DNA from: JBFLXR01 sp040757065
Lineage (GTDB): Bacteria > Pseudomonadota > Gammaproteobacteria > Burkholderiales > Gallionellaceae
DNA length: 64,000 bases
Direction: 5' to 3'
Assembly (NCBI GenBank): GCA_040757065.1
Contig: JBFLXR010000013.1
Location: forward strand, 1 to 64,000
Under the pieces are notes generated by a model. The model saw only the letters and a list, made by a program, of their open reading frames with translations, was not told the origin of the DNA and made no database searches. Of the stretch, positions 1-8,183 are shown piece by piece (within the stretch, counting starts at the first letter, position 1; every line of letters starts with the position of its first letter). Both the position numbers and the translations under genes were made by a program.

Positions 1-73
1 TCTCGTGATGCGCGAGGAGGATGTCCTCGGCATCATCGAAACGGATGCCGCCTCGATGAAGAAGGCGGCCTGA
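1..73 (+). CDS. groES: Co-chaperonin GroES, C-terminal end (partial)
   Basis: Only the last 23 codons are in the window, read in frame from base 2 and ending at TGA 71-73. The peptide begins LVMREEDVLGIIE, the conserved closing strand of the 10-kDa co-chaperonin that caps the GroEL ring. It is followed 27 bases later by groEL, the usual groES-groEL order. The first base belongs to a codon cut by the window edge. Identity rests on the tail sequence together with the neighbour. Confidence 0.9.
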   Translation, partial: LVMREEDVLGIIETDAASMKKAA

Positions 74-100
74 CCCCGACGACTTCACTGGAGACAAGAC

Positions 101-1723
101 ATGGCAGCAAAGGAAGTCCAATTCCATGACAACGCCCGCGCCCGCATCGTCAAGGGCGTCAACATCCTCGCCAACGCCGTCAAGGTCACGCTGGGTCCGA
201 AAGGCCGCAATGTCGTGATCGAGAAGAGCTTCGGCGCTCCGACCATCACCAAGGACGGCGTCTCCGTCGCCAAGGAGATCGAGCTGAAGGACAAGTTCGA
301 GAACATGGGCGCCCAGATGGTCAAGCAGGTCGCCTCGAAGACCGCGGACGTCGCCGGCGACGGCACCACCACCGCGACGGTGCTGGCCCAGGCCATCGTC
401 CAGGAGGGCATGAAGCACGTCGCCGCCGGCATGAACCCCATGGACCTCAAGCGCGGCATCGACAAGGCCGTATCGACGGTCGTCGACGAGCTGAGGAAAC
501 TGTCCAAGCCTTGCGCCGCCAACAAGGAGATCGCCCAGGTGGCCTCCATCTCGGCCAACTCCGATACGGCCATCGGCGACATCATCGCCAAGGCCATGGA
601 AAAGGTGGGCAAGGAAGGCGTCATCACCATCGAGGAAGGCAAGTCGCTCGACAACGAACTCGAGGTGGTCGAAGGCATGCAGTTCGACCGCGGCTACATC
701 AGCCCGTACTTCATCAACAACCCGGACAAGCAGTGCGCGATCCTCGATGAACCGCTCGTCCTACTGCATGACAAGAAGATCTCGGCGATCCGCGACCTGC
801 TGCCGGTGCTCGAGGAAGTGGCCAAGGCCGGCAAGCCGCTCCTGATCATCGCCGAGGACATCGAGGGCGAGGCGCTGGCCACCCTGGTGGTCAACGCCAT
901 GCGCGGCGTGCTGAAGGTCGCCGCCGTCAAGGCGCCGGGCTTCGGCGACCGCCGCAAGGCCATGCTCGAGGACATCGCCATCCTCACGGGCGGCACCGTC
1001 ATCGCCGAAGAGACCGGCAAGCAGTTGGAGAAGGCGACCCTGGCCGACCTGGGCCGCGCCAAGCGCGTCGAGATCCACAAGGAAAACACCACCATCATCG
1101 ACGGCGCCAGCAAGGCCGATGCCATCCAGGCGCGGATCAAGGCTATCCAGAAGCAGATCGAGGACGCTACCTCCGACTACGACAAGGAGAAGCTGCAGGA
1201 GCGCGTCGCCAAGCTCTCCGGCGGTGTCGCGGTGATCAAGGTCGGCGCGGCCACCGAGGTAGAGATGAAGGAGAAGAAGGACCGCGTGGACGACGCCCTG
1301 CATGCCACCCGCGCCGCGGTCGAGGAAGGCATCGTTCCCGGCGGCGGGGTCGCCCTGCTGCGCGCCCGTGCCGCGATCAAGGCGCTCAAGGGCGACAACG
1401 CCGACCAGGAAGCTGGCATCCGCATCGTGCAGCGCGCCATTGAGGAGCCGCTGCGCGCCATCGCCGCCAACGCCGGCGACGAACCCTCGGTGGTCATCGC
1501 CAAGGTCGAAGCCGGCAAGGGCAACTTCGGCTACAACGCCGCGACCGGGGCCTACGGCGACCTGCTCGAAATGGGCGTCATCGACCCGACCAAGGTCACC
1601 CGCACCGCGCTGCAAAATGCGGCCTCTGTCGCCAGCCTGATCCTGACGACCGACGCGACCGTCGCGGAAGCGCCGAAGGAGGAAAAGGCGGCAGCCCCCG
1701 CGATGCCCGAGATGGACTACTGA
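101..1723 (+). CDS. groEL: Chaperonin GroEL (60 kDa), variant C-terminal tail
   Basis: This is a 540-residue cytosolic ATP-driven folding chamber subunit. The N-terminus shows the family block NAVKVTLGPKGRNV, the ATP-site block AGDGTTTATVLAQ near residue 86 and the hinge GIVPGGGVALLRA near residue 410. The start ATG follows GGAGACAAGAC with normal spacing. Two things are odd. The C-terminus ends AAAPAMPEMDY instead of the Gly-Gly-Met repeats that normally line the cavity floor. Third codon positions are almost all G or C, clearly more GC-rich than the chromosomal genes after 10.5 kb. It may therefore be a second, specialised or transferred groESL copy; the window cannot show whether another copy exists. 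Confidence 0.97.
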   Translation: MAAKEVQFHDNARARIVKGVNILANAVKVTLGPKGRNVVIEKSFGAPTITKDGVSVAKEIELKDKFENMGAQMVKQVASKTADVAGDGTTTATVLAQAIVQEGMKHVAAGMNPMDLKRGIDKAVSTVVDELRKLSKPCAANKEIAQVASISANSDTAIGDIIAKAMEKVGKEGVITIEEGKSLDNELEVVEGMQFDRGYISPYFINNPDKQCAILDEPLVLLHDKKISAIRDLLPVLEEVAKAGKPLLIIAEDIEGEALATLVVNAMRGVLKVAAVKAPGFGDRRKAMLEDIAILTGGTVIAEETGKQLEKATLADLGRAKRVEIHKENTTIIDGASKADAIQARIKAIQKQIEDATSDYDKEKLQERVAKLSGGVAVIKVGAATEVEMKEKKDRVDDALHATRAAVEEGIVPGGGVALLRARAAIKALKGDNADQEAGIRIVQRAIEEPLRAIAANAGDEPSVVIAKVEAGKGNFGYNAATGAYGDLLEMGVIDPTKVTRTALQNAASVASLILTTDATVAEAPKEEKAAAPAMPEMDY

Positions 1724-1747
1724 CCCTCTCCGGGTTGACTTGACTCC

Positions 1748-1776
1748 GGGGCGGGGCATCCCGCCCCTCTTTTTTT
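1748..1776 (+). terminator. Rho-independent terminator of groESL
   Basis: An 8-bp perfect GC stem, GGGGCGGG paired with CCCGCCCC around a GCAT loop, is followed by C and a run of eight T. It lies 25 bases after the groEL stop and isolates the chaperonin operon from the island that follows. Confidence 0.9.
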
Positions 1777-1851
1777 CAAGACCGCTGCTGGGGGGAGTGT
1801 GGAACGATCGCCGCTGTTGTTGGCAGTTGCCTCGGCTTCTATCTGTTGAGC

Positions 1852-1879
1852 TTGACATCTATACGTGGCAAACTATGCG
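1852..1879 (+). promoter_or_regulatory. Putative sigma-70 promoter of the HTH-methylase-nuclease operon
   Basis: A perfect -35 box TTGACA (1852-1857) is followed after 16 bases by TATGCG (1874-1879) as a weak -10 box. Transcription would start near 1886, just before the first HTH codons. A short inverted repeat, GTTG-TTGA-CAAC at about 1889-1900, overlaps the start region and is a possible autoregulatory operator. The -10 match is imperfect. Confidence 0.4.
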
Positions 1880-1904
1880 CATTTTCTAGTTGTTGACAAC
1901 GCAA

Positions 1905-2384
1905 ATGTCTGCCGTCATTGCCATCCAATACACTCAGGATCAGATGCGTACCCTGACCGGCGTGTCCGTCGAGACGGTGCGGCATTGGCGTAAGACCGTG
2001 CCTTACTTGGCGTCGAAGACAGGGAAGGCCGCACGGTTCACCTTTGCTGATCTCCTCGGCCTAGCGGTCACCAACGAACTGGTTGGCTCATTGGGCGTAC
2101 ATATTGGCACAGTCAGCGCTGGCGTCGACGCGTTGTTTCGGTTGCTGGCCACCAGTAGCGCCCTGGCACTGAATGGGGCCGTGGCGTTTGTGACACCTAC
2201 TTCGGCGATCCTGCGCGACACCATCGGCCTCGAGGGAGTTGGCCCGGCGCCAACGCAACCGACTCTCATCATCCCGCTCGATCCTTTAATCACGCGGCTT
2301 CAACAGCATATGCTGCCGGTCATGCCAACGCAAAGGCAAATAGCGTTACCGTTTCCGCCCGAGGCAATTCGGAGTAGGGCGTGA
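1905..2384 (+). CDS. MerR-like helix-turn-helix DNA-binding protein
   Basis: A protein of about 159 residues. Near its N-terminus it reads YTQDQMRTLTGVSVETVRHW, the recognition pattern of a MerR/excisionase-type winged HTH; the wing-like segment TGKAARFTFADLLGL follows. The rest is hydrophobic and proline-containing with no sensor motif or metal-binding cysteines. A TTG start at 1890 would add five residues; ATG 1905 is preferred because it leaves a short leader after the predicted promoter. Its stop overlaps the GTG of the methylase gene by four bases, so it is most likely the transcriptional controller of the operon, comparable in role to C-proteins of restriction-modification loci. That role is inferred from position. 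Confidence 0.75.
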   Translation: MSAVIAIQYTQDQMRTLTGVSVETVRHWRKTVPYLASKTGKAARFTFADLLGLAVTNELVGSLGVHIGTVSAGVDALFRLLATSSALALNGAVAFVTPTSAILRDTIGLEGVGPAPTQPTLIIPLDPLITRLQQHMLPVMPTQRQIALPFPPEAIRSRA

Positions 2385-5350
2385 ACACCGCGACCTTGGA
2401 ACATGTGCTTGCTGCAACCGGCTTCATGCCGGACGGCCAACCCGCGCGTGGTCTTCGCCTGGGTGCTGAGGCTCGGGCCTTACGCCACGGCCGCGTTTTT
2501 GCTCCAGACGCGCTGTGGCGAAGTGCGTCGTCGTTGACCGTCTACTTCAAATTCGAGCAAAGCACGCCTACAGACGATCTGGTCAGCCAGTGGCGACGAG
2601 AGGTCTGGAACGAGGGGTTCGCGCCATTGCTGTGGGTGATCTCGCCACAGCGTATCGACCTGTACAATGGTTTCGGCACGCCCGTGAAAGAAGATGATGC
2701 CCGGAGGCACCTGATCCGGCGTTTCGAAAACATCGACGCTTCGCTCAAGGAACTGGATGCGCTCGCCGGCAGACTGGCGATAGAGACAGGCCAATTCTGG
2801 GCCCAAGTGCCAGCTGTCGATCGCAAGACCAGTGTCGATCAAAAACTCCTGTCCGACCTTGGACGTCTCGAACGCGATTTAGTCGCTGCCAACCTCGCAC
2901 GTGGTATGGCACAGGCTTTGATCGGGCGGGTGATCTTCACCCAGTATCTGATCGACCGCGAGATCGTCAGTGCGGCGCGGCTGAAGAAGATATGCGGCTA
3001 CACCGCGTTGCCGGCGATCCTGTGCGACCGATCAGCGACGAGCAAGCTGTTCGAGTGGCTGGCCCAGACCTTCAATGGCGATATGTTTCCGCCCTCGTCG
3101 GTCAAGACGACACCCGCCGCTCATCACTTGACGCGGGTTGCCGAATTCCTCGAGGCCGTTGATCCGGAAAACGGACAGCTCAGCTTCTTTCCGTACCAGT
3201 TCGATGTCATTCCGGTCGAGCTCATCAGTTCGATCTACGAGCAGTTCGTGCACGCCGAGCCGCGCCCAGATGGAAAGCGCACGGAAGCGCTGCGCAACGG
3301 CGTACATTACACACGGCTGTCCGCGGTCTCGCTGATCCTAGATGAGGTCATGGACGGCCTGTCTGGGCGGGAGTCGGTGCTGGATTTGACGTGCGGCTCC
3401 GGTGTCTTCTTGGTCGAGGCGTTACGGCGCTTGGTCCATCGGCGCATGCAAGGTCAGGCACCCACTCGGGAGGTGATCCGCTCGACGCTCTATGAGCAGA
3501 TCTACGGGGTGGACATCAGTGAAGCCGCCATTCGCGTCGCTGCATTCAGCCTGTACTTGGCGGCGCTTGAACTCGACCCCGATCCGCACCCGCACCCCCC
3601 ACATTCGCTGAAGTTTCAGCCGTTGATAGGTCGGACCTTGTTCGTTAGCGATGCTCGGACCGTCGAGCTTTATGGAGAAGGGAAGGCGGCACTGACGACC
3701 CCGACGGGACTGAAGCAGTTCGATCTGATTGTCGGCAACCCGCCCTGGAGCTTCAAGGGACAGGCCGGAACCGAAGCACGGCGCAAGACCAGAACCGCGG
3801 GTGTGCCTGCACAGCCGCGGGGAGAGGGGCTGGACTTCGTGCTGCGGGCAGCTGAGTTTGCGCATGAGAGGACGCGCTTTGGCATCATTCTCAGCGCGAC
3901 GCCGTTCTTCAGTCGCAGCGGAACAGGCATGGCAGCTGCCCTGCATGTCATGCGCGCCTTGGCCCCGATCACCTTGGTCAATCTGTCCAACTTATGCAGT
4001 TGGCTTTTCGAGACAGCAACCATGCCGGCAGTGATCCTCTTTGCTCGCCATCGGCCGACGCAGCGAGCAGATCAGGTCACGGTCGTTCAAATTCCGTGGA
4101 CGCCAAACGGCGCGAGAACCCATTCGTTCGAGGTAGCGCCCAGTGATGTCATCAAGTTGAGTCTTGGCGAGATCGAAAAGCAGCCGTTGAAGTTGAAGGC
4201 CGCTGCGGTAGGTCGTCGCCGTGATCTCCTGTTGTTGGACGAGCTGACATCGGAGCATCAAAGCCTGGGCGAACGACTGGCATCACTCGATACGAAGTTC
4301 CGCGATGGGTTGACTCAAGGCAGCCCAGCGAACCAGACCCGCGATGCCCGTGAAATAAATGGCTTAGAGCTACTGCAGGCCAACGGCATGCAGCACTTCC
4401 GCATTCCTGACGACCTTCCGGCATACAGTTGTTCGAAGGCTCAGTGGCCCCGCTCGCGCGATACCTATCGAGCGCCTTTGCTGATCGTCAAAGAAATGGT
4501 GGTGGGTCATCCGCGAGCTACGGTTGCAGTAGCCGAGCGCGATCTTGTCTTTACCGATTCCTTCTTCGCTGTATCGCTGCCGGTAGCCCATAAGCAAACG
4601 GCGCATTTGCTCGCCGCAATCCTTAGTTCCGCACTAGCCTCGTGGTTCTTTGGTTTGACGGCCGCTGAGTTTGGCATCTACAAGCGAAAACTATTGATGC
4701 GCGACGTTGGCTTTCTGCCGGTTCCCGATTTCATAGCTGCTGCCAAGTCGCAAGCGGGGCAACGCTTACTGGAACTAGAGAATGCACTGCGTAAACGCGA
4801 AATCGACACGCAGCATTGGGATGCCCTGGATGAAGCTGTCTTCGACTTATACGGACTTAGTGACACCGATCGAGTCGTCATTCGAGACGGACTTCTGCGT
4901 GCCGGATGGCAATGGGAAAACGGCCGCGAGTTCTCTGCTGCAATTTCGGACAGTCATACCGAGGTTGCGGCGTATGCCAAGACCTTCCTCTCCGTCATGG
5001 CGGGCTGGCTCTCCGTTCGCAACAAGCGGCACATGCGCGCCGAAGTGCTCGACTTGCCAAGAAGTTCGGCCTTGCGTGTAGTGCGCTTTGTCCTGGAAGA
5101 CGGACCGGGAGACTCCAGTGTAAGCGTTGTTGCGCCACAAGGTGACTTGAGCGATGTGCTGGCTCGGATTGGCAGACGCCTGAAAGTCAGGATTGCGACT
5201 GCGCTCACTGCAGAGCGTGAATTGCGAGTGCATGGCCGCAACGAAGTCGTGATCATCAAGCCGGCAGCGCGTCGCCATTGGATGGGCAGCGCAGCGTTGG
5301 AAGATGCCGATGCAGTGGTAGCGGAGAGCTTATCAGGGGGGAATGCTTGA
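2381..5350 (+). CDS. Large N6-adenine-specific DNA methyltransferase (Type IIG/Eco57I-like)
   Basis: A 989-residue class I SAM-dependent DNA methylase. SAM-binding motif I reads VLDLTCGSGVFLVEAL near residues 333-348, and catalytic motif IV is NPPW at 453-456, the signature of gamma-type amino-methylases that modify adenine N6. The first 330 residues carry a segment around LTVYFKFEQ followed by VSQWRREVWNEGF. This could be a degenerate PD-(D/E)XK-type or helical domain, but I see no complete nuclease site there. The C-terminal 400 residues resemble a target-recognition and helical region (for example FGIYKRKLLMRDVGFLPVPD). The GTG start follows GGAGTAGGGC and overlaps the regulator stop. Its own stop overlaps the nuclease start, so it probably protects host DNA in a restriction-type module. 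Confidence 0.88.
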   Translation: MNTATLEHVLAATGFMPDGQPARGLRLGAEARALRHGRVFAPDALWRSASSLTVYFKFEQSTPTDDLVSQWRREVWNEGFAPLLWVISPQRIDLYNGFGTPVKEDDARRHLIRRFENIDASLKELDALAGRLAIETGQFWAQVPAVDRKTSVDQKLLSDLGRLERDLVAANLARGMAQALIGRVIFTQYLIDREIVSAARLKKICGYTALPAILCDRSATSKLFEWLAQTFNGDMFPPSSVKTTPAAHHLTRVAEFLEAVDPENGQLSFFPYQFDVIPVELISSIYEQFVHAEPRPDGKRTEALRNGVHYTRLSAVSLILDEVMDGLSGRESVLDLTCGSGVFLVEALRRLVHRRMQGQAPTREVIRSTLYEQIYGVDISEAAIRVAAFSLYLAALELDPDPHPHPPHSLKFQPLIGRTLFVSDARTVELYGEGKAALTTPTGLKQFDLIVGNPPWSFKGQAGTEARRKTRTAGVPAQPRGEGLDFVLRAAEFAHERTRFGIILSATPFFSRSGTGMAAALHVMRALAPITLVNLSNLCSWLFETATMPAVILFARHRPTQRADQVTVVQIPWTPNGARTHSFEVAPSDVIKLSLGEIEKQPLKLKAAAVGRRRDLLLLDELTSEHQSLGERLASLDTKFRDGLTQGSPANQTRDAREINGLELLQANGMQHFRIPDDLPAYSCSKAQWPRSRDTYRAPLLIVKEMVVGHPRATVAVAERDLVFTDSFFAVSLPVAHKQTAHLLAAILSSALASWFFGLTAAEFGIYKRKLLMRDVGFLPVPDFIAAAKSQAGQRLLELENALRKREIDTQHWDALDEAVFDLYGLSDTDRVVIRDGLLRAGWQWENGREFSAAISDSHTEVAAYAKTFLSVMAGWLSVRNKRHMRAEVLDLPRSSALRVVRFVLEDGPGDSSVSVVAPQGDLSDVLARIGRRLKVRIATALTAERELRVHGRNEVVIIKPAARRHWMGSAALEDADAVVAESLSGGNA

Positions 5351-6024
5351 GAATTCCGTATGAGCCCCCTCCAGCTTTGGGCAGAGAGTTCATCGAGCTG
5401 GGGCCTGAGATTGTCGCAGTCATCCTGATGACAGTAGCTAGCGGTTGGCGGTACGCATGTGCTGCCGCAGATATAAATGCCAATGCTGGCGAGGTTCTAA
5501 TAACGGAGCGCTTGCGCGACGGAATGCGCCGTGTGCAGAAAGAAGCTCCAAAGGACTCGCCATATAAGCAGATTTGGGTACTGCCGGGTACTGAGTCACG
5601 ATCCAAGAGCAGCGTGGTGCTGCCGGACGGGCGTACCGACATCCCGCTGGCGTTTGTCGAAATCTTTTTGCGCTTCGGCGAGCATGACCCGCATGCGATC
5701 ATCGAATGCAAACGAATCGCCGGGTTGGATACCCACTTATGCCGCGAATATGTAGTCGAGGGCATGGATCGATTCATCCAGGAGAAGTACGGGGAGAACC
5801 ATGCAGTTGGCTTCATGGTGGGTTACGTGCTCTCCGGTTCGCCGCCAGAATGTGCCGATGGCGTAAATGCTCACTTGAAACGGGTTTCGCGTCCAGCAGA
5901 TCGCCTCGACCCAAGCGGCGTTAGTGACGGACCGTTTTGGCAGAGCTTGCACGCACGTCCTGAGCAGTCAATGCCAATACGTTTGCATCATGCGTTCCTT
6001 GAGTTTTCGGCTTCAGCTGCGTAG
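5347..6024 (+). CDS. PD-(D/E)XK-type nuclease-like protein
   Basis: A protein of about 225 residues starting at TTG 5347, which overlaps the methylase stop as TTGA and has AGGGGGG six bases upstream. The core shows a D...E-x-K arrangement: Asp98 in GRTDIPL and Glu120/Lys122 in AIIECKRIAG. This fits the metal-binding site of PD-(D/E)XK restriction nucleases, with the Asp on one strand and the E-C-K on the next. Translational coupling to an adenine methylase makes it the likely cleaving partner. The family match is by motif spacing only; it could instead be a nuclease-fold protein of unknown specificity. The name of the system is not recognised. Confidence 0.65.
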   Translation: MRIPYEPPPALGREFIELGPEIVAVILMTVASGWRYACAAADINANAGEVLITERLRDGMRRVQKEAPKDSPYKQIWVLPGTESRSKSSVVLPDGRTDIPLAFVEIFLRFGEHDPHAIIECKRIAGLDTHLCREYVVEGMDRFIQEKYGENHAVGFMVGYVLSGSPPECADGVNAHLKRVSRPADRLDPSGVSDGPFWQSLHARPEQSMPIRLHHAFLEFSASAA

Positions 6025-6071
6025 CCAATGTTGTGCTCTTCGCCAGAAATCTGTGGTTTTGAGGGGTATAA

Positions 6072-6422
6072 GGGACCTTTCGTACGGCCTTAATGGACGA
6101 CTGGGGCGCTTGCACGGTGACTGGGGGCAATATGCCTGAAGTGCTGCGGTCCAGCCATGCAAAACCCTGGGCCGACTGCGACGCAGATGCGGAACGGCTC
6201 GACGTGTTCAATGGCTTTCTGCTGATCGCCAATTTCGACGCGCTCTTCGACCGGGGCCTCATCAGCTTCGATGATTCGGGGGTACCGCTGATCTCGCCAC
6301 GACTGGCCCCGGAAGCCCCCGCGAAACTTGGCCTCACGGCGGATATCCGGCTGCGCTGGCAGGCGCCGGAGCACGCGATCCACCTTGCCTGGTACCATGA
6401 GAAGGTATTACAGGCGGGGTAA
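6072..6422 (+). pseudogene. 5'-truncated HNH endonuclease remnant
   Basis: The readable protein is only the C-terminal HNH_2-like domain. It has the CTVTG segment, SSHAKPW with the first catalytic His, and FNGFLLIANFDALFDRG. Homology appears to begin before the first ATG (6093): the in-frame codons from 6078 read FRTALMDDWGACTVTG, matching the usual lead-in of this domain, but an in-frame TAA sits at 6069-6071. Full-length relatives are normally about 300 residues with an N-terminal specificity region that is missing here. The break lies about 45 bases after the preceding nuclease-like gene, so it probably marks a junction between two acquired modules. It may still be expressed from ATG 6093 as 109 residues. 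Confidence 0.7.
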
Positions 6423-6435
6423 GCAGGCCGCTGCA

Positions 6436-8181
6436 ATGGGAAAACGCATGTCCAATACCGCCGGTCTTCTCTCCGATTTGTATCAGCTCGTTCATGACGA
6501 GCAGCAGACCGCCAATCATCAGCTCTTTACCACCTGGGAGCGTCCCTTGTCGGACAAGCTCCAGAAGGGCATTACACAGGGCTTCGTCCGCATTGAACGC
6601 GGTCCTGAGCCGACGACGCTGTGGGCCTATCCCGACGATACCGAATCGCGCTTTCGGGAAGGCGATCTGCTCTGCCTGCATCAGGGCAATCCACTGGAAC
6701 CGCTTTGCCGGGGACTCTCGTTCGAGCTGGAGGAAGACAATCGCTGGCTGCTGCGAGGAATACGCGCCGTTGCGGCCTTTAACGACTACATGGGCGGGAC
6801 CTGCTACGTCGACCCCGACGCGATGGACCTCACCGGCTACTACAGGCAGACCCTGGAAGAGATCGCTACTTCCGCCGCCGGCAGGGAAACCCTGATGCCG
6901 CTGCTGTCCGGCCAGTTGGACATCGGGTTCGACGAGGGTGCGATGGCGGAAGCGATTCGCATCGCTCAGGCCGAAGGCTGCAACGACAAGCAGGCGGAAG
7001 CGGTCGGCTGGGCGCATGGCGCGCAGCATATAGCATGCATCCAGGGGCCGCCCGGAACCGGCAAGACCCGCGTGCTCTCGCTGATCGCCCGGCTGGCCGT
7101 GGAACGCGGCGAGCGGATTCTGATGACCTCGCACACCCACATGGCTATCAACAACGCCCTGAACAAGATTCACGTCCAGGGTGTGCCGGTGGTGAAGGTT
7201 GGCCGCGCCACGCAACGCAAGGGGCTCGATGACGCGATCCCGAACTTCGAAGGGCTCGACGGCTGGGAGGATCGCCCCACCAACGGCTATGTGGTCGGAG
7301 CTACGCCGTTCGCCACCTGCACGTCCCGCCTCGAAAACTACGGCTTCGACACCATTCTTTTCGACGAGGCCAGCCAGATCACTGTGCCGCTGGCGCTGAT
7401 GGCCATGCGCAAGGGCAAACGCTTCATCTTCATTGGCGACCAACGGCAGTTGCCGCCCGTGCTCCTGTCTCGCTCCGTGCTCGACAAGGAGTCGCATTCG
7501 GTTTTTTCCCACCTGACCTCGCGCGAGGCCGAGCACCTGGTCATGCTGGAGGAGACCTACCGCATGAACCGCTGGCTGACCGACTGGCCGAGCCGGACCT
7601 TCTATGGCGGTGCCTTGCAGGCGGCCGGGAAGAACCGGGAACGGCGACTTCGGCTTTCCGGCATGCCGGCGCGGTTCTCCGCCGTGCTTGATGCTGACAG
7701 CCCGGCGGTTTTCATCCCGACGCCGGACACCTCGGCGCGGACGAAGAACTGGAAAGAGGCCGAACTGGTGGCGGACCTGGTTGAGGCCATCGCCGCCGGC
7801 GGCCTGCCGATGAGTGAGATCGGCATCGTTTCGCCCTATCGTGCCCAGGGGCGGACCATACGCACGCTCTTGGCAGAACGTTTCGGCCGCGAGGCGGCCC
7901 GGCAGGTGGTGGCCGACACGGTGGAGCGGATGCAGGGGCAGGAGCGCGAACTTATCATTCTGTCGCTGGCCACGGGCGACGAGGCGTTCCTCTCGGCGAT
8001 CGCCGAATTCTTCTTCCAGCCCGAGCGGCTCAACGTGTCCGTCACGCGGGCGATGACCAAGCTGATCGTCATCGGCCCGGAAATCGGGGACATTCCGGAC
8101 AACAACGGTAACGAGACGATCCGGCAGTGGGTGGCCTGGCATCGGGACATGATCAGCCAATGCCGGAAGGTGGCGTTGTAG
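6436..8181 (+). CDS. Superfamily 1B (Upf1/DNA2-like) helicase
   Basis: A 581-residue ATP-dependent nucleic-acid helicase. In order: a Q-motif-like NDKQAEAV, Walker A GPPGTGKT (residues 204-211), Walker B DEAS (310-313), motif III GDQRQLPPV, a motif IV region EETYRMN, motif V DTVERMQGQE and motif VI NVSVTRAMTKL. The DEAS box and the GPPGTGKT loop are typical of the Upf1/SMUBP2/DNA2 branch. The first 200 residues form a non-catalytic N-terminal region. ATG 6436 lies 13 bases after the HNH remnant; ATG 6448 is an alternative and neither has a strong ribosome site. It is followed two bases later by a second helicase gene, which implies joint action. Confidence 0.9.
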   Translation: MGKRMSNTAGLLSDLYQLVHDEQQTANHQLFTTWERPLSDKLQKGITQGFVRIERGPEPTTLWAYPDDTESRFREGDLLCLHQGNPLEPLCRGLSFELEEDNRWLLRGIRAVAAFNDYMGGTCYVDPDAMDLTGYYRQTLEEIATSAAGRETLMPLLSGQLDIGFDEGAMAEAIRIAQAEGCNDKQAEAVGWAHGAQHIACIQGPPGTGKTRVLSLIARLAVERGERILMTSHTHMAINNALNKIHVQGVPVVKVGRATQRKGLDDAIPNFEGLDGWEDRPTNGYVVGATPFATCTSRLENYGFDTILFDEASQITVPLALMAMRKGKRFIFIGDQRQLPPVLLSRSVLDKESHSVFSHLTSREAEHLVMLEETYRMNRWLTDWPSRTFYGGALQAAGKNRERRLRLSGMPARFSAVLDADSPAVFIPTPDTSARTKNWKEAELVADLVEAIAAGGLPMSEIGIVSPYRAQGRTIRTLLAERFGREAARQVVADTVERMQGQERELIILSLATGDEAFLSAIAEFFFQPERLNVSVTRAMTKLIVIGPEIGDIPDNNGNETIRQWVAWHRDMISQCRKVAL

Positions 8182-8183
8182 GC

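Noticed and set aside
761..1858. Minus-strand open frame opposite groEL
   Set aside because: Shadow frame of a GC-rich gene; its product is rich in Asp, Gly, Leu, Val and Arg with no recognisable fold.
5924..6139. Open frame bridging the nuclease-like gene and the HNH remnant
   Set aside because: It has no HNH residues and no ribosome site, and its frame differs from that of the HNH homology.
6334..8160. Long minus-strand open frame of about 608 codons opposite the SF1B helicase
   Set aside because: It is a shadow produced by the GC-rich codon pattern of the helicase; the sequence is low-complexity with no domain, while the plus strand has all helicase motifs.
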